DNA of 64,000 nucleotides, taken from Nocardia sp. NBC_01503. Lineage in GTDB: Bacteria > Actinomycetota > Actinomycetes > Mycobacteriales > Mycobacteriaceae. The stretch covers positions 1,984,001 through 2,048,000 of the forward strand of contig NZ_CP109596.1 in the NCBI RefSeq assembly GCF_036327755.1, written 5' to 3'. The translations under genes and the position numbers were made by a program. Of the stretch, positions 1 to 10,256 are shown one piece after another. The notes beneath the pieces were generated by a model. It saw nothing but the letters and a program-made list of their open reading frames with translations, ran no database searches and had not been told where the DNA came from. Numbering within the stretch: the stretch's first letter is position 1; each line of letters starts with the position of its first letter.

Positions 1-246
1 AATCGGCCCGGCCTCGGCCATCTTGCGGAACACCGGGCAGTGATCGGCCGGATTGACCGTCCACTGCACGGTTTTCTGATTGCTGCTGTGCTTGCGCACC
101 AGCACCTCGGTTCCGCAGGACTGGCACGCGATCGGTGTCAGCCCGGACTCCATGTAGTGCTCTTTGTCGAGGACCGTCTGGGCGCGCACCTGCGCCCGGC
201 GGTCCGGAAGGTCCGCAAAGTCGGGTGCTTTCGCCCAGGTGGTCAT
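1..246 (-). CDS. Conserved hypothetical protein downstream of kshA (partial, 3' end cut by window edge)
   Basis: The first 82 codons are visible and the gene runs off the window start. Its ATG overlaps the kshA stop as ATGA, so the two are almost certainly co-transcribed and translationally coupled. The protein is hydrophilic with a CQSCG motif near residue 40 and a further HCPVF near residue 70, which could form a small metal site. This is an inference from cysteine spacing only. In M. tuberculosis an uncharacterised gene (Rv3527) sits directly after kshA, and this looks like its counterpart by position. The function is unknown, but a role in steroid metabolism or in KshA maturation would fit the coupling. 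Confidence 0.75.
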   Translation of the reverse strand, partial: MTTWAKAPDFADLPDRRAQVRAQTVLDKEHYMESGLTPIACQSCGTEVLVRKHSSNQKTVQWTVNPADHCPVFRKMAEAGPI

Positions 247-1457
247 CAGACGCTCGCCTCCTCCGAAGTGGCAGCGGCCTCGGCGGCCTCGCGCTTCCTA
301 CGCATATTCTCCTCGACCTCGATGCCCCAGGCCTCATTGGCCTTGGTGGTATCGACCTCGAATTCGAAGCGCTGCGTCGACTTGGGGTCGATATCGGCGA
401 CATCCACGTAGAACTGGTCGTACCAGCGACGCAGCTGGTAGACCGGCCCGTCTTCCTCGGTGAGCAGCGGGTTGTCGATCTTGGACTTGTGCTTCCAGAT
501 CTCGACGTCCTGCAGGAAGCCCTCGCTGACGCCGTCGGTCATCTTGGCGGCGAAGCTGGCGGCCTGCTCGTCCGGGAGGCCCTTGGGCTTCTCCAGGGTG
601 ACACCCCACTGCAGCACGAAGGAGTTCTGCGTGACCGGGTAGTGGCAGTTGATCAGGACCGTCTTGACCTCGAAGCCGCTGTAGCTGTTCAGCAGCGGAT
701 TGATCATGTACGACGGGCCGAAGTACGACGCCTCGGACTTGAGCAGCGAATCGATCCCGGCCTCGGCCGCGGCACCGATATCGGGACGCCCCTTGGTCTC
801 CAGGTACTGCGTCGCGACATGACCCTCGAGCACGTTCTTGAAGTACGTGGGGAAGGCGTAGTGGATATAGAAGAAGTGCGCCATATCCACGACGTTGTCG
901 ATGATCTCGCGGCAGTTGGCGCCCTCGATGAGCAGCGAGTGCCAGGTCCACGGGGTCCAGTCGCCGGAGAGCTGCTCGAGCGGATTGCCGTCCTTGTCCT
1001 GGAACGGTCCGTCGATGTACGGGATGGTGACCTCGTCGGGGGGCGGGTTGCCCTCGTGGTCGTGCCAGACGAAGAGCTGACCATTGCGCTCGAGCGCGGT
1101 CCATGAGCGGGTGCGAGCCAACGGGGGTACGCGCCGGGCGTAGGGGATGCCCGTGCATTTACCGTCGCCGCCCCAGCGCCAATCGTGGAACGGGCAGGCG
1201 ATGGAGTCGCCCTTGACCTCACCCATGGACAGGTCGCCGCCCAGGTGACGGCAGTAGCCGTCGAGGATCTTCAGATCGCCCTTGCTGTCCATGAAGACGA
1301 CCAGCTTGGTGCCGAAGGCCTGGACCGAGTGCGGCTTGCCGTCACGGAAGGTGCTGGCGAGTCCGAGGCAATGCCAGCCCCGGGCGTACCGGGTGGGCAT
1401 CGCACCCACGTCGATCTCGCGAACCTTCCCACGGGGCCCCGGTGGGGTTGTTGACAT
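246..1457 (-). CDS. kshA: 3-ketosteroid 9-alpha-hydroxylase, oxygenase component KshA
   Basis: Rieske-type terminal oxygenase that hydroxylates C9 of 3-ketosteroids such as AD and ADD. Together with KstD it opens steroid ring B; electrons come from the reductase KshB, which is not in this window. At 403 aa the length fits the family. The Rieske [2Fe-2S] motif is complete (C69-x-H71 ... C88-x2-H91 with 16 residues between the pairs), and the mononuclear iron ligands H194 and H199 lie in the DMAHFFYIH segment. The gene is divergent from hsaADCB and carries its own KstR box at 1480-1493, 23 bases upstream of the ATG, so derepression by steroid-derived CoA thioesters is expected. Confidence 0.96.
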   Translation of the reverse strand: MSTTPPGPRGKVREIDVGAMPTRYARGWHCLGLASTFRDGKPHSVQAFGTKLVVFMDSKGDLKILDGYCRHLGGDLSMGEVKGDSIACPFHDWRWGGDGKCTGIPYARRVPPLARTRSWTALERNGQLFVWHDHEGNPPPDEVTIPYIDGPFQDKDGNPLEQLSGDWTPWTWHSLLIEGANCREIIDNVVDMAHFFYIHYAFPTYFKNVLEGHVATQYLETKGRPDIGAAAEAGIDSLLKSEASYFGPSYMINPLLNSYSGFEVKTVLINCHYPVTQNSFVLQWGVTLEKPKGLPDEQAASFAAKMTDGVSEGFLQDVEIWKHKSKIDNPLLTEEDGPVYQLRRWYDQFYVDVADIDPKSTQRFEFEVDTTKANEAWGIEVEENMRRKREAAEAAATSEEASV

Positions 1458-1479
1458 CGTGATCCTCCTCTGGAAGTAC

Positions 1480-1493
1480 TAGAACACGTTACA
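1480..1493. promoter_or_regulatory. KstR operator of kshA
   Basis: TAGAACACGTTACA matches the known KstR motif TnnAACnnGTTnnA at every fixed position. It lies 23 bases upstream of kshA on the kshA side of the divergent region. Confidence 0.9.
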
Positions 1494-1603
1494 AAAAGGC
1501 GGCGCTTCACGCCAGTTTTCCGCCCAAACAATGGACAAAATGCCTCGTGAGGCGAAAGAGGGTGTCCAACGACTCATGGCAGCTACCTGTTCTCGACAGA
1601 AAT

Positions 1604-1617
1604 AAGAACGTGTTCTA
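1604..1617. promoter_or_regulatory. KstR operator of hsaADCB
   Basis: AAGAACGTGTTCTA agrees with the KstR motif except for the first base (A instead of T). The inner AAC/GTT half-sites are intact. It lies 54 bases upstream of the hsaA ATG. Confidence 0.85.
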
Positions 1618-1671
1618 GTCTCAGAGACAAACGAGAACCGCCCGATTCACCAGGCAGGAGCAACTGGCGCG

Positions 1672-2841
1672 ATGACGCAAGAAGTAGTTGAGCGGGTCGA
1701 GGCCCTGCTGCCCACTCTCCGCGAGCGGGCCCAGCAGGCCGAGGATCTCCGTCAGATCCCCGAAGAGTCCATCAAGGATCTGCAGACCGCCGGATTCTTC
1801 AAGCTGCTGCAGCCCAAGCAGTGGGGCGGATACGCCGCTGACCCGGTCGTCTTCTACGACACCGTGCGCAAGATCGCCAGCGCCTGCGGGTCCACCGGTT
1901 GGGTCGCGGGCATCATCGGCGTGCACAACTGGCACCTGGCGCTCTTCGATCAGCGTGCGCAGGAAGAGGTGTGGGGCGAGAACACCGACGTCCGCATCTC
2001 CTCGTCCTACGCCCCGATGGGTGCGGGTCTGGTCACCGAGGACGGCACCGGATACACCGTGAACGGTTCCTGGGCCTGGTCTTCCGGCTCCGGCCACGCG
2101 GACTGGGTGGTCGTGGGCGGCCCGGTGATCAAGAACGGCAAGCCGGTCGACTTCGGCAGCTTCCTGATCCCCCGCAGCGAATACGAGATCAAGGACGTCT
2201 GGAACGTCGTCGGTCTGCGCGGCACCGGCTCCAACACCATCGTGGTGGAGAATGTCTTCGTCCCCAAGCACCGCTTCCTCAGTTTCCGCGCCATGGGCGA
2301 GCTGAAATCGCCTGGCCTGGAGCAGAATACCGACCCGGTGTACAAGATGCCGTGGGGCACCATCCATCCCACCACCATCTCCACTCCGATCGTCGGAATG
2401 GCCTACGGCGCTTACGAAGCGCATGTGGAGCATCAGGGCAAGCGCGTGCGTGCCGCCTACGCCGGCGAGAACGCCAAGGACGATCCGTTCGGCAAGGTGC
2501 GCATCGCCGAGGCCGCCAGTGATATCGACGCCGCGTGGCGTCAGCTGTCCGGCAATGTCGCCGACGAGTACGCCTATCTGCTGCGCGGCGAGGACGTGCC
2601 GTTCGACGTGCGCGCCCGCGCCCGTCGTGACCAGGTGCGCGCCACCGGTCGCGCCGTCGCCTCCATCGACAAGCTGTTCGAGGCTTCGGGCGCCACCGCG
2701 CTCGCCAACGGCACTCCGCTGCAGCGCTTCTGGCGTGACGCGCACGCCGGTCGGGTGCACGCGGCCAATGACGCCGAGCGCGCCTACGTCATGTACGGCA
2801 CGCACGCGTTCGGGCTGCCGATCACCGACACGATGGTGTAG
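1672..2841 (+). CDS. hsaA: 3-HSA hydroxylase, oxygenase component HsaA
   Basis: Flavin-dependent monooxygenase of the acyl-CoA-dehydrogenase fold. It hydroxylates 3-HSA to the catechol 3,4-DHSA using reduced flavin supplied by HsaB. The 389 aa align along their whole length with the group-D two-component monooxygenases, with a mid-protein segment rich in Gly/Trp/Ser (NGSWAWSSGSGHADW) typical of HsaA. The ATG at 1672 has a GGAG ribosome-binding sequence about 11 bases upstream. It is the first gene of hsaA-D-C-B; hsaD begins 3 bases after its stop. The KstR box at 1604 should control the set. Confidence 0.95.
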   Translation: MTQEVVERVEALLPTLRERAQQAEDLRQIPEESIKDLQTAGFFKLLQPKQWGGYAADPVVFYDTVRKIASACGSTGWVAGIIGVHNWHLALFDQRAQEEVWGENTDVRISSSYAPMGAGLVTEDGTGYTVNGSWAWSSGSGHADWVVVGGPVIKNGKPVDFGSFLIPRSEYEIKDVWNVVGLRGTGSNTIVVENVFVPKHRFLSFRAMGELKSPGLEQNTDPVYKMPWGTIHPTTISTPIVGMAYGAYEAHVEHQGKRVRAAYAGENAKDDPFGKVRIAEAASDIDAAWRQLSGNVADEYAYLLRGEDVPFDVRARARRDQVRATGRAVASIDKLFEASGATALANGTPLQRFWRDAHAGRVHAANDAERAYVMYGTHAFGLPITDTMV

Positions 2842-4625
<1,784 letters not shown>

Positions 4626-4658
4626 ACCGGGTTCTCGGAACGAAAAGGGCGACAAGCA

Positions 4659-5237
4659 ATGACAACGACGGACGATCAGCCCGAAATCGACGCACGTCAA
4701 TTCCGGAATGTGCTGGGGCAGTTCTGCACCGGCATCACCGTCATCACCACTTTCGGCGAGGACGGTGCGCCGATCGGCTTCGCCTGCCAGTCGTTCGCCG
4801 CCCTCTCACTGGAACCGCCACTGGTGTTGTTCTGCCCGACCAAGGCTTCCAAGTCCTGGGCGGCGATCGAGGCCAATGGCAAGTTCTGCGTGAACATCCT
4901 CGCCGAGGAACAGCAACCGGTGTGCGCGCGCTTCGGCTCGCGTGAACCGGACAAGTTCGCCGGAGTCCCCTGGAGCACTTCCGCTTTGGAGCTTCCGGTG
5001 CTGGACGACGCCCTGGCCACGATCCAGTGCACTGTGGATCAGGTCGTCGACGGCGGCGATCACTACATTGTGATCGGCCGTGTGCAGGCCCTGTCGGAAT
5101 CCACCGATTCCGGCAGGCCCCTGCTGTTCTACCGCGGGCAGTACACGGCCATCGAGCCGGACAAGACCGTGCCGGCGCCTTGGCGCGCGGACCTTGAGCA
5201 CTTCCTCACCACCACCACGCTCGATACGTGGTTGTGA
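4659..5237 (+). CDS. hsaB: Flavin reductase HsaB (partner of HsaA)
   Basis: NADH-dependent flavin reductase of the short flavin_reduct domain family. It supplies reduced FMN/FAD to HsaA. At 192 aa it has the expected single split-barrel domain, with the usual CTGITVITT and GFACQSFAALSLEPPL segments in the N-terminal half. It is the last gene of the hsaADCB operon and is followed by a 36-nt perfect palindrome that probably ends transcription. In M. tuberculosis the arylamine N-acetyltransferase gene nat follows hsaB; here there is no nat, only a repeat and a degenerate regulator gene. Confidence 0.94.
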   Translation: MTTTDDQPEIDARQFRNVLGQFCTGITVITTFGEDGAPIGFACQSFAALSLEPPLVLFCPTKASKSWAAIEANGKFCVNILAEEQQPVCARFGSREPDKFAGVPWSTSALELPVLDDALATIQCTVDQVVDGGDHYIVIGRVQALSESTDSGRPLLFYRGQYTAIEPDKTVPAPWRADLEHFLTTTTLDTWL

Positions 5238-5266
5238 GGCGGATTTCGCTCTGAACACTCGCTGAA

Positions 5267-5302
5267 GAAGTGCCCCTGTGGATTAATCCACAGGGGCACT
5301 TC
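5267..5302. terminator. Perfect 36-nt palindrome after hsaB, probable terminator
   Basis: The arm GAAGTGCCCCTGTGGAT is followed by TA and its exact reverse complement. There is no T-run, as is common for actinobacterial terminators. It lies 29 bases after the hsaB stop and can act in both directions, serving the opposite-strand gene as well. Confidence 0.75.
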
Positions 5303-5335
5303 ACATGTGGATGACTGTGGATGAATCCATCCCCT

Positions 5336-5370
5336 TCGTCATCCCGGCATGTTTTTGGCCGGGATCCACC
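5336..5370 (-). repeat. Dispersed 33-bp repeat, copy A
   Basis: Read on the minus strand, this contains GTGGATCCCGGCC followed by CATGCCGGGATGACG. The 33-bp core differs at one position from the copy at 19693-19730, and the copy at 43644-43680 is a closely related third. CCCGGC/GCCGGG forms a short internal stem. Confidence 0.8.
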
Positions 5371-5374
5371 CTTG

Positions 5375-5692
5375 TCAGGCAGCAGTGCGCGCCTGACGCC
5401 GGTACTGCCCAGGCGCCAAGCCGTATTCGCGCTTGAACGCCTTGCCGAACGCGAACTCCGAGCTGTACCCCGCCCGCGCGGCGACCACGTCCATATGGTC
5501 GGCCAGGATATGACCCGAGCCATCGCGGACGAACACCGCATCACCGGGGCCGAGCGCGATGGGAGCCATGCTGTCTTCGGAGGGGTAGATCCAGCAATTC
5601 CCGTGCAGGACACCCGAAGGCCCCGGGGTGCCACTCCACATTGTCATCGATCGACGGTCATGCCACTCCGGCGAACCGAACAACGACAACAT
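5375..5692 (-). pseudogene. AraC-family regulator remnant with internal deletion
   Basis: The 105-residue frame reads as the middle of an AraC-type cupin sensor domain (GVLHGNCWIYPS ... IALGPGDAVFVRDGSGH). It then runs directly into the extreme C-terminus of an AraC DNA-binding domain (AGYSSEFAFGKAFKREYG). A normal protein of this type has about 300 residues; the first helix-turn-helix and the linker between the two parts are missing. The junction falls near residue 66, where ADH meets DVVAARAGYSS. The N-terminus is also shorter than usual. It is most simply a degenerate, non-functional regulator left between the hsa operon and the next cluster. Confidence 0.75.
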
Positions 5693-5774
5693 TATGAGGG
5701 AGCGACAAGACTCTGAATAGCTCTGAGTCTCCAGTTTTTATCCACAAGTATCACCCATGAGACGTACGGCGGAT

Positions 5775-6443
5775 CTACCCGATCAACCCGAGCTGCGCCG
5801 CCCGCACACCGACCTGAAACCGCGTACTCACCTCGAGCCGCACCATCAACTCGGCCACATACCGCCGATACGTCCGCAGCGAAACCTCGAGCCGCCGCGC
5901 CGCCACCTCATCCTTGAGCCCACTGTTCAGCGCATCCAACACAGCCAGATCCCGCTCGTCGAACTCCGCCCGCCCGAACCCCGGTCGCGAAGCCAACCGG
6001 GCCGCGGATTCCCAAGTCATAGTGGCGAATTGGTGAATCGCGCCGATCAGCGCGGGATCCCTGACCATCACCATGTATGGATGCTTCGCCCCCGCACCGC
6101 TCCACAGCACCGCCGCATGCCGGTCGATGATGAAGGTGTTCTGAAAGTCGTGACTGGACACCCGAATCTTCGGCCCGAGCGTCGAATCCTCCAGCAGCGG
6201 ACGGCGATCCCGGGAATCCAGGAAGTCGGGCGAGTACAGCAGCCGAATCCGCTTCCCCGTCCCCATCAACTCTCGCACCGCCAAATGCCCCAGCGCGTAG
6301 TGGTTCTCCAACCGCATGGGACTGGAGACCGCCACCACCGCCTCGGTGCGCACCCGCCGCAACAATTGCTGCACATCACTACCGAGATCCCCGGTCGGCC
6401 GAAGCCGAACTATGCCGGGCGCGATTACCGTGTGCTGCCGCAT
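5775..6443 (-). CDS. LuxR/TrmB-like transcriptional regulator with sensor domain
   Basis: About 222 aa from the ATG at 6443; an upstream start at 6500 is also open. The C-terminal 60 residues form a LuxR-type helix-turn-helix (DLAVLDALNSGLKDEVAARRLEVSLRTYRRYVAELMVRL). The N-terminal part resembles the non-catalytic, phospholipase-D-like sensor region of actinobacterial TrmB/LuxR regulators (FIIDRHAAVLWSGAGAKHP). It is divergent from the acyl-CoA dehydrogenase pair at 6541-8897, with about 97 bases between starts, and is the obvious candidate to control that pair. No KstR box is visible there. The ligand is unknown. Confidence 0.7.
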   Translation of the reverse strand: MRQHTVIAPGIVRLRPTGDLGSDVQQLLRRVRTEAVVAVSSPMRLENHYALGHLAVRELMGTGKRIRLLYSPDFLDSRDRRPLLEDSTLGPKIRVSSHDFQNTFIIDRHAAVLWSGAGAKHPYMVMVRDPALIGAIHQFATMTWESAARLASRPGFGRAEFDERDLAVLDALNSGLKDEVAARRLEVSLRTYRRYVAELMVRLEVSTRFQVGVRAAQLGLIG

Positions 6444-6540
6444 TTCCCCATCATGTGCCGACAACCAGCCGTTTCGCCAGGGTTGGCAGCTTAATGTCAC
6501 AGTCGGCGAAAGCCATCGGGCAGCTGCCTACGTTCAGGCC

Positions 6541-7722
6541 ATGCAGATAGATTTCACCGCTGACCAGGAGCGGTTGCGTAAGCGGCTGCGCGAGTACTTC
6601 GCCGACCTCATGACACCGGAACTCCGCGCCGGGCTCACCGGACCGGGCGGCGAATTCGGCGACGGCACCGCCTACAAGGAAATGGTCCGGACGCTGGGCC
6701 GAGACGGGTGGCTGACGCTCGGCTGGCCGCACGAGTACGGCGGACAGAACCGGCCCATGGTGGAGCAGATGATCTTCACCGATGAGGCCGCGATAGCGGG
6801 CGTGCCCATCCCCTACCTGACCATCAATACCGTCGGGCCGACCATCATGCGCTACGGCACCGAGGCGCAGAAGGCCGAGTTCCTGCCGCGAATCGCCAAG
6901 GGCGAGTTGCACTTCTCCATCGGATACTCCGAACCGGAGGCCGGAACCGACCTCGCCGCACTGCGCACCAGGGCGGTGCGGGACGGTGACGACTTCGTCG
7001 TCACCGGCGAGAAGATGTGGACCAGCCTCATCGAATACGCGGACTATGTCTGGTTGGCGGTGCGCACCGACCCCGATGCCGGTAAACACCAGGGCATTTC
7101 GGTCCTCATCACGCCCACCGATGCCGACGGCTTCTCCTGGACCAAGGTGCACACCATGGCCGGGGTCGGCACCAGCGCCACCTACTACTCGGGGGTGCGG
7201 GTGCCCGCCGCGAACCTGGTGGGCGGGGAGAACCAGGGTTGGTCACTGATCACCAACCAGCTCAACCACGAGCGTGTCTCGCTCAGTTCCGCTGCACCAC
7301 TGCAGGAATCACTCCGCCAGGTCCGCGGCTGGGCGCAGCGAACTCATCGCGCCGATGGTTCCCGGGTGATCGACACCGAGTGGGTGCGTATCCACCTCGC
7401 CCGCGTCCACGCCCACGCCGAATACCTGAAACTTCGCAACTGGCGCACGGCCTGGGCCGCACAGTCGGGCGAGCTTCGCCCCGAAGAGGCTTCGGCCACA
7501 AAGGTTTTCGGCACGGAGTTCGCCACCGAGGCGTATCGCCTGCTCATGGAGGTACTCGGCACCGATTCCGTCATCAGAGCCGACTCCCCCGGCGCACTAC
7601 TGCGCGGCCGCATAGAACGCTTCCACCGCTCCTCGCTGATCCTCACCTTCGGCGGCGGCATCAATGAGGTGCAACGCGACATCATCGCCAAAACCGCACT
7701 GGGACTGCCGGTCACCCGCTGA
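6541..7722 (+). CDS. Acyl-CoA dehydrogenase, ChsE4 (FadE26)-like subunit
   Basis: A 393-aa acyl-CoA dehydrogenase closely resembling M. tuberculosis FadE26/ChsE4, recognisable by FTADQERLRKRLREYFADLM, WPHEYGG, IGYSEPEAGTDLA and LTFGGGINEVQRDI. In M. tuberculosis ChsE4 and ChsE5 form an alpha2beta2 enzyme that dehydrogenates C26-steroyl-CoA during the first side-chain beta-oxidation cycle. The ATG at 6541 begins the family N-terminus; the frame is open further upstream but without similarity. The partner gene follows after 38 bases. The divergent LuxR-like gene suggests local control. The true substrate could be another branched or polycyclic acyl-CoA. Confidence 0.85.
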   Translation: MQIDFTADQERLRKRLREYFADLMTPELRAGLTGPGGEFGDGTAYKEMVRTLGRDGWLTLGWPHEYGGQNRPMVEQMIFTDEAAIAGVPIPYLTINTVGPTIMRYGTEAQKAEFLPRIAKGELHFSIGYSEPEAGTDLAALRTRAVRDGDDFVVTGEKMWTSLIEYADYVWLAVRTDPDAGKHQGISVLITPTDADGFSWTKVHTMAGVGTSATYYSGVRVPAANLVGGENQGWSLITNQLNHERVSLSSAAPLQESLRQVRGWAQRTHRADGSRVIDTEWVRIHLARVHAHAEYLKLRNWRTAWAAQSGELRPEEASATKVFGTEFATEAYRLLMEVLGTDSVIRADSPGALLRGRIERFHRSSLILTFGGGINEVQRDIIAKTALGLPVTR

Positions 7723-7760
7723 CCACACCGGACTCCACCCGCCAACCCTGCGAGGAACTC

Positions 7761-8897
7761 ATGGATTTCGCCCATTCCGAGGCTCAGCACGATCTCTCGG
7801 GCCTCACCCGCGACCTGCTGATCGGCTGGTCCGCCCGCAACCCGTGCCCCGACTCCACCGGCTTCGACCGAGCACTCTGGCGCGCGGCGGCCGCAGCCGG
7901 ACTCTTGGACGCCGCGCTCCCGAACACCGTGGGCGGCAGCGGATTCGACGTGCTGGAACAGTGCAGCATCCTGATAGAAATCGGCCGCGCCGTAGCTCCC
8001 CTGCCGTATCTCCCCACCATCGCCGTCTGCGCCGCCACCCTCGCCCACTTCGGCACCGAAGCCCAGCTCCAGCGCTGGGTGGCACCGGCGCTCCGAGGCG
8101 AAACGACCCTCGCACCCGCGCTCGGATCGGAGACCGGGATACGTGCCATCCGAATCGAAAATGGCTGGTGCATAAGCGGATCCCGAGGCGTGGTACCCGC
8201 CGGATCCTTCGCCGACGCCTTCCTGGTGGAGGCATCCACCGACTCCGGATCACTGCTGGCCATGGTCGACCGCACCGCCGACGGCCTGGAGATCCGGGAG
8301 CAGCGCGTCGTAGACGCGAGCGACACAGCACTTCTCGTCTTCGACAACGTCTCGATCCCCGACGACGCGATCATCGGTGCGACACCCGGCGATGTCGACG
8401 CTCACCCGAGCGAAAGCGCAGCCACGGTTCAGAGCCCCGTTCGCTGGGCGCATCGGCGCTCAGTCATCGCATCCTGCGCCCACCAGCTCGGCGTCCTCGA
8501 ACGCGCGGTGGAGATGACCGCCGCCTACGCCCGCGACCGCCACCAATTCGGCAAACCGATCGGCTCCTTCCAAGCGGTCCGCCAACGCCTCGCCGACGCC
8601 CACATCGACGTAGACGCCATCCGCCTCGCCCTATGGCAAGCCGCCTGGCTCGAATCCGAAGGCCACCCCTGCGCCCCCGAACTCGAGGTAGCCGCCTTCT
8701 GGTCCGCCGAAGCAGGCCACCGAGTAGCCCACACCGCGGTCCACATCCACGCCAGCACCGGCATCTACCTCGACTTCCCCCTCCACCGCCACTTCACCGC
8801 CGCCAAACGCAATGAATTCACCACCGGCGGAGCCACTCCCCACCTGCGCGCGCTGGGGAATCTCCTGGCCGATGCACCGGCATGGGAGCATTACTGA
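7761..8897 (+). CDS. Acyl-CoA dehydrogenase, ChsE5 (FadE27)-like subunit
   Basis: A 378-aa partner subunit with the N-terminal MDFAHSEAQHDLSGLTRDLL pattern and C-terminal AGHRVAHTAVHIHAS motif of FadE27/ChsE5. These subunits are dehydrogenase-fold proteins that pair with a FadE26-type subunit to make one shared active site per heterodimer. The gene starts 38 bases after its partner, in the same order as fadE26-fadE27 in M. tuberculosis. Codon use shifts towards C-ending codons in the last third, like other genes here. It ends 33 bases before an unrelated small gene. Confidence 0.84.
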   Translation: MDFAHSEAQHDLSGLTRDLLIGWSARNPCPDSTGFDRALWRAAAAAGLLDAALPNTVGGSGFDVLEQCSILIEIGRAVAPLPYLPTIAVCAATLAHFGTEAQLQRWVAPALRGETTLAPALGSETGIRAIRIENGWCISGSRGVVPAGSFADAFLVEASTDSGSLLAMVDRTADGLEIREQRVVDASDTALLVFDNVSIPDDAIIGATPGDVDAHPSESAATVQSPVRWAHRRSVIASCAHQLGVLERAVEMTAAYARDRHQFGKPIGSFQAVRQRLADAHIDVDAIRLALWQAAWLESEGHPCAPELEVAAFWSAEAGHRVAHTAVHIHASTGIYLDFPLHRHFTAAKRNEFTTGGATPHLRALGNLLADAPAWEHY

Positions 8898-8930
8898 ACT
8901 AGTTTCGAACTAGGCGCGTACCATGGGGAG

Positions 8931-9398
8931 ATGGCCACGCAGACGTTCCCCTTCTCCACTCTGATCAATAAGCAGACCAGTGTGTTTCCCGCACTCGATG
9001 ATGCGGATGTGATTCTCGAGCGGCGGGATGCGGAGAACCTCGTCCTCATGCGCTGCGAGCGCTTTGAAGCCATGGTGAAGGGGCTTGGGCTGGCGGCCCG
9101 TTCGCTCGCGATCATCGCGAAGGCGAACCGGGAACTGGCGGAAGAGGTCTTCGCCGAGGAACTGCCCTGGTTGACCTGGCTTCCGGCGGCAGCGCGGCCC
9201 CAGTGCGTCCGAGAACTGCTCGGCCACCTGCTCGCCGGTGCGGAAACCGGTCTGCTGCTGCCGTTTTCACGCGCACTGCGGGAGTGGCAGGCGACTGCCG
9301 AAATCTACTCCGACCCCGAGCTCGCCCAGCGGCTACGCGGGCCGTTCGACACGACCGATGCGGTCGACGTCGAACGCCCGGGTAGCAATGATGGCTGA
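8931..9398 (+). CDS. Small protein, possible Phd-like antitoxin of a decayed toxin-antitoxin pair
   Basis: 155 aa, no confident family. The first 50 residues (FSTLINKQTSVFPALDDADVILERRD, then LVLMRCERFEAMVKG) resemble the beta-strand plus helix start of Phd-type antitoxins, which bind DNA and a toxin. The rest is helical. Its stop overlaps the start of the following frame by a few bases, the usual layout of toxin-antitoxin pairs, and that following frame looks like a frameshifted toxin. If the toxin is dead, this gene may persist only as a DNA-binding protein or be on its way to loss. Confidence 0.55.
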   Translation: MATQTFPFSTLINKQTSVFPALDDADVILERRDAENLVLMRCERFEAMVKGLGLAARSLAIIAKANRELAEEVFAEELPWLTWLPAAARPQCVRELLGHLLAGAETGLLLPFSRALREWQATAEIYSDPELAQRLRGPFDTTDAVDVERPGSNDG

Positions 9399-9754
9399 CA
9401 AACTCGGACGTGGAGACGAGGCTCGTCGGGCAACCGGTTGGGCTGTCCGATTTGTCGACCGACAGGCCGCAAAGGGCTGGGAGGCACTGCTCTCTCAAGC
9501 ATTCGAGAACCTCGATCGAGCCTGGATAGCGATAACTTCCGACCCGCGCTGCCGGGAAGAGCCTGCCCGACAGCACCCGCTCAGATACGACCTGAGCCGA
9601 GTACAGGTGGATAAGTGTCGCGCTGGAACAATGGCAATCCGAAGTGACCGGAGGCGGCCGGATCTGGTACGCGATCGATGACGACCAGCACACCATCTGG
9701 ATTACTCAGGCGGGAACCGGTCATCCGCGTCAGACGGACAGACGCCGTCATTGA
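9388..9754 (+). pseudogene. Frameshifted toxin-like gene
   Basis: Starting at ATG 9388 (or 9391) the protein reads MADKLGRGDEARRATGW, continues to the segment PARQHPLRYDLSRVQ near 9600, and then loses family similarity, stopping at 9681. A different frame starting near 9615 continues VALEQWQSEVTGGGRIWYAI and ends AGTGHPRQTDRRRH at 9754. The second half has the WQ-EVT-GGRIWY pattern and the terminal AGTGHP typical of small actinobacterial RelE/ParE-like ribonuclease toxins. The two halves together give a toxin of normal size, so a small indel around 9600-9620 appears to have broken it. Confidence 0.6.
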
Positions 9755-9887
9755 ACCTGGTCGGGGCGGCGCCTGATTGATGACTCACCAGCCCGTATGC
9801 CAACCGCGCTGCCGCGTAGGCTTCTTCGGCTCCGGGCTCACGCATCCTACGATCGCGGATCTCAGCCCATTCGGAACGGTCGACCAT
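9702..9887 (-). pseudogene. Truncated XRE-type antitoxin remnant
   Basis: A 61-codon frame starting MVDRSEWAEIRDRRM and continuing AEEAYAAARLAYGL. This opening is typical of XRE-family antitoxins that normally continue for another 60-70 residues with a helix-turn-helix. Here that domain is missing and the tail after about residue 35 is unrelated sequence that runs antisense over the end of the broken toxin. It sits on the opposite strand from the toxin, so it was either inverted or came from another pair. Confidence 0.5.
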
Positions 9888-9919
9888 GCCGCTGTCTTCC
9901 TCGACGAGCGGGGACGGTG

Positions 9920-10159
9920 TCAGGGCTTTATGGCGGCGGCGAGGTCGGCGTTGGTGGGTTCGATGAGGATTGTGCCGTTGGGGAAGACGACCACGGGGAT
10001 GTTCTTGCGGCCGTCGGCCAGTTCGATGGCCTTGTCGCGGGCGGCCTCGTCGTGTTCTACGTCTACCTCGGTGAATGGGATGTTGTTTTCGCGCAGCCAG
10101 GTCTTCGCGCGGCGGCAGTCGCCGCACCAGTCCGCTCCGTACAGCACGATGTCGGTCAT
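9920..10159 (-). CDS. Glutaredoxin-like protein (mycoredoxin type)
   Basis: 79 aa, a single thioredoxin-fold domain with a CGDC active site at residues 12-15 following YGADW, the cis-proline region NIPVVVF, and a C-terminal NGT-ILIEPTNADL segment. Such small actinobacterial proteins are mycoredoxins or NrdH-like redoxins; they reduce mixed disulfides with mycothiol or serve reductases. The CGDC sequence rather than CPYC, and the lack of an NrdH signature, favour the mycoredoxin side. It stands alone between toxin-antitoxin remnants and a DUF433 gene transcribed the other way. Confidence 0.8.
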   Translation of the reverse strand: MTDIVLYGADWCGDCRRAKTWLRENNIPFTEVDVEHDEAARDKAIELADGRKNIPVVVFPNGTILIEPTNADLAAAIKP

Positions 10160-10256
10160 GGGTCGACCCTAGAGGAGGGGGTGGGGGTGGATAACCACAG
10201 GACGGGGTCACCGGATCCACAGAGAAGGGTTAGGGAGCGACCCTAGAATTCGGGGC

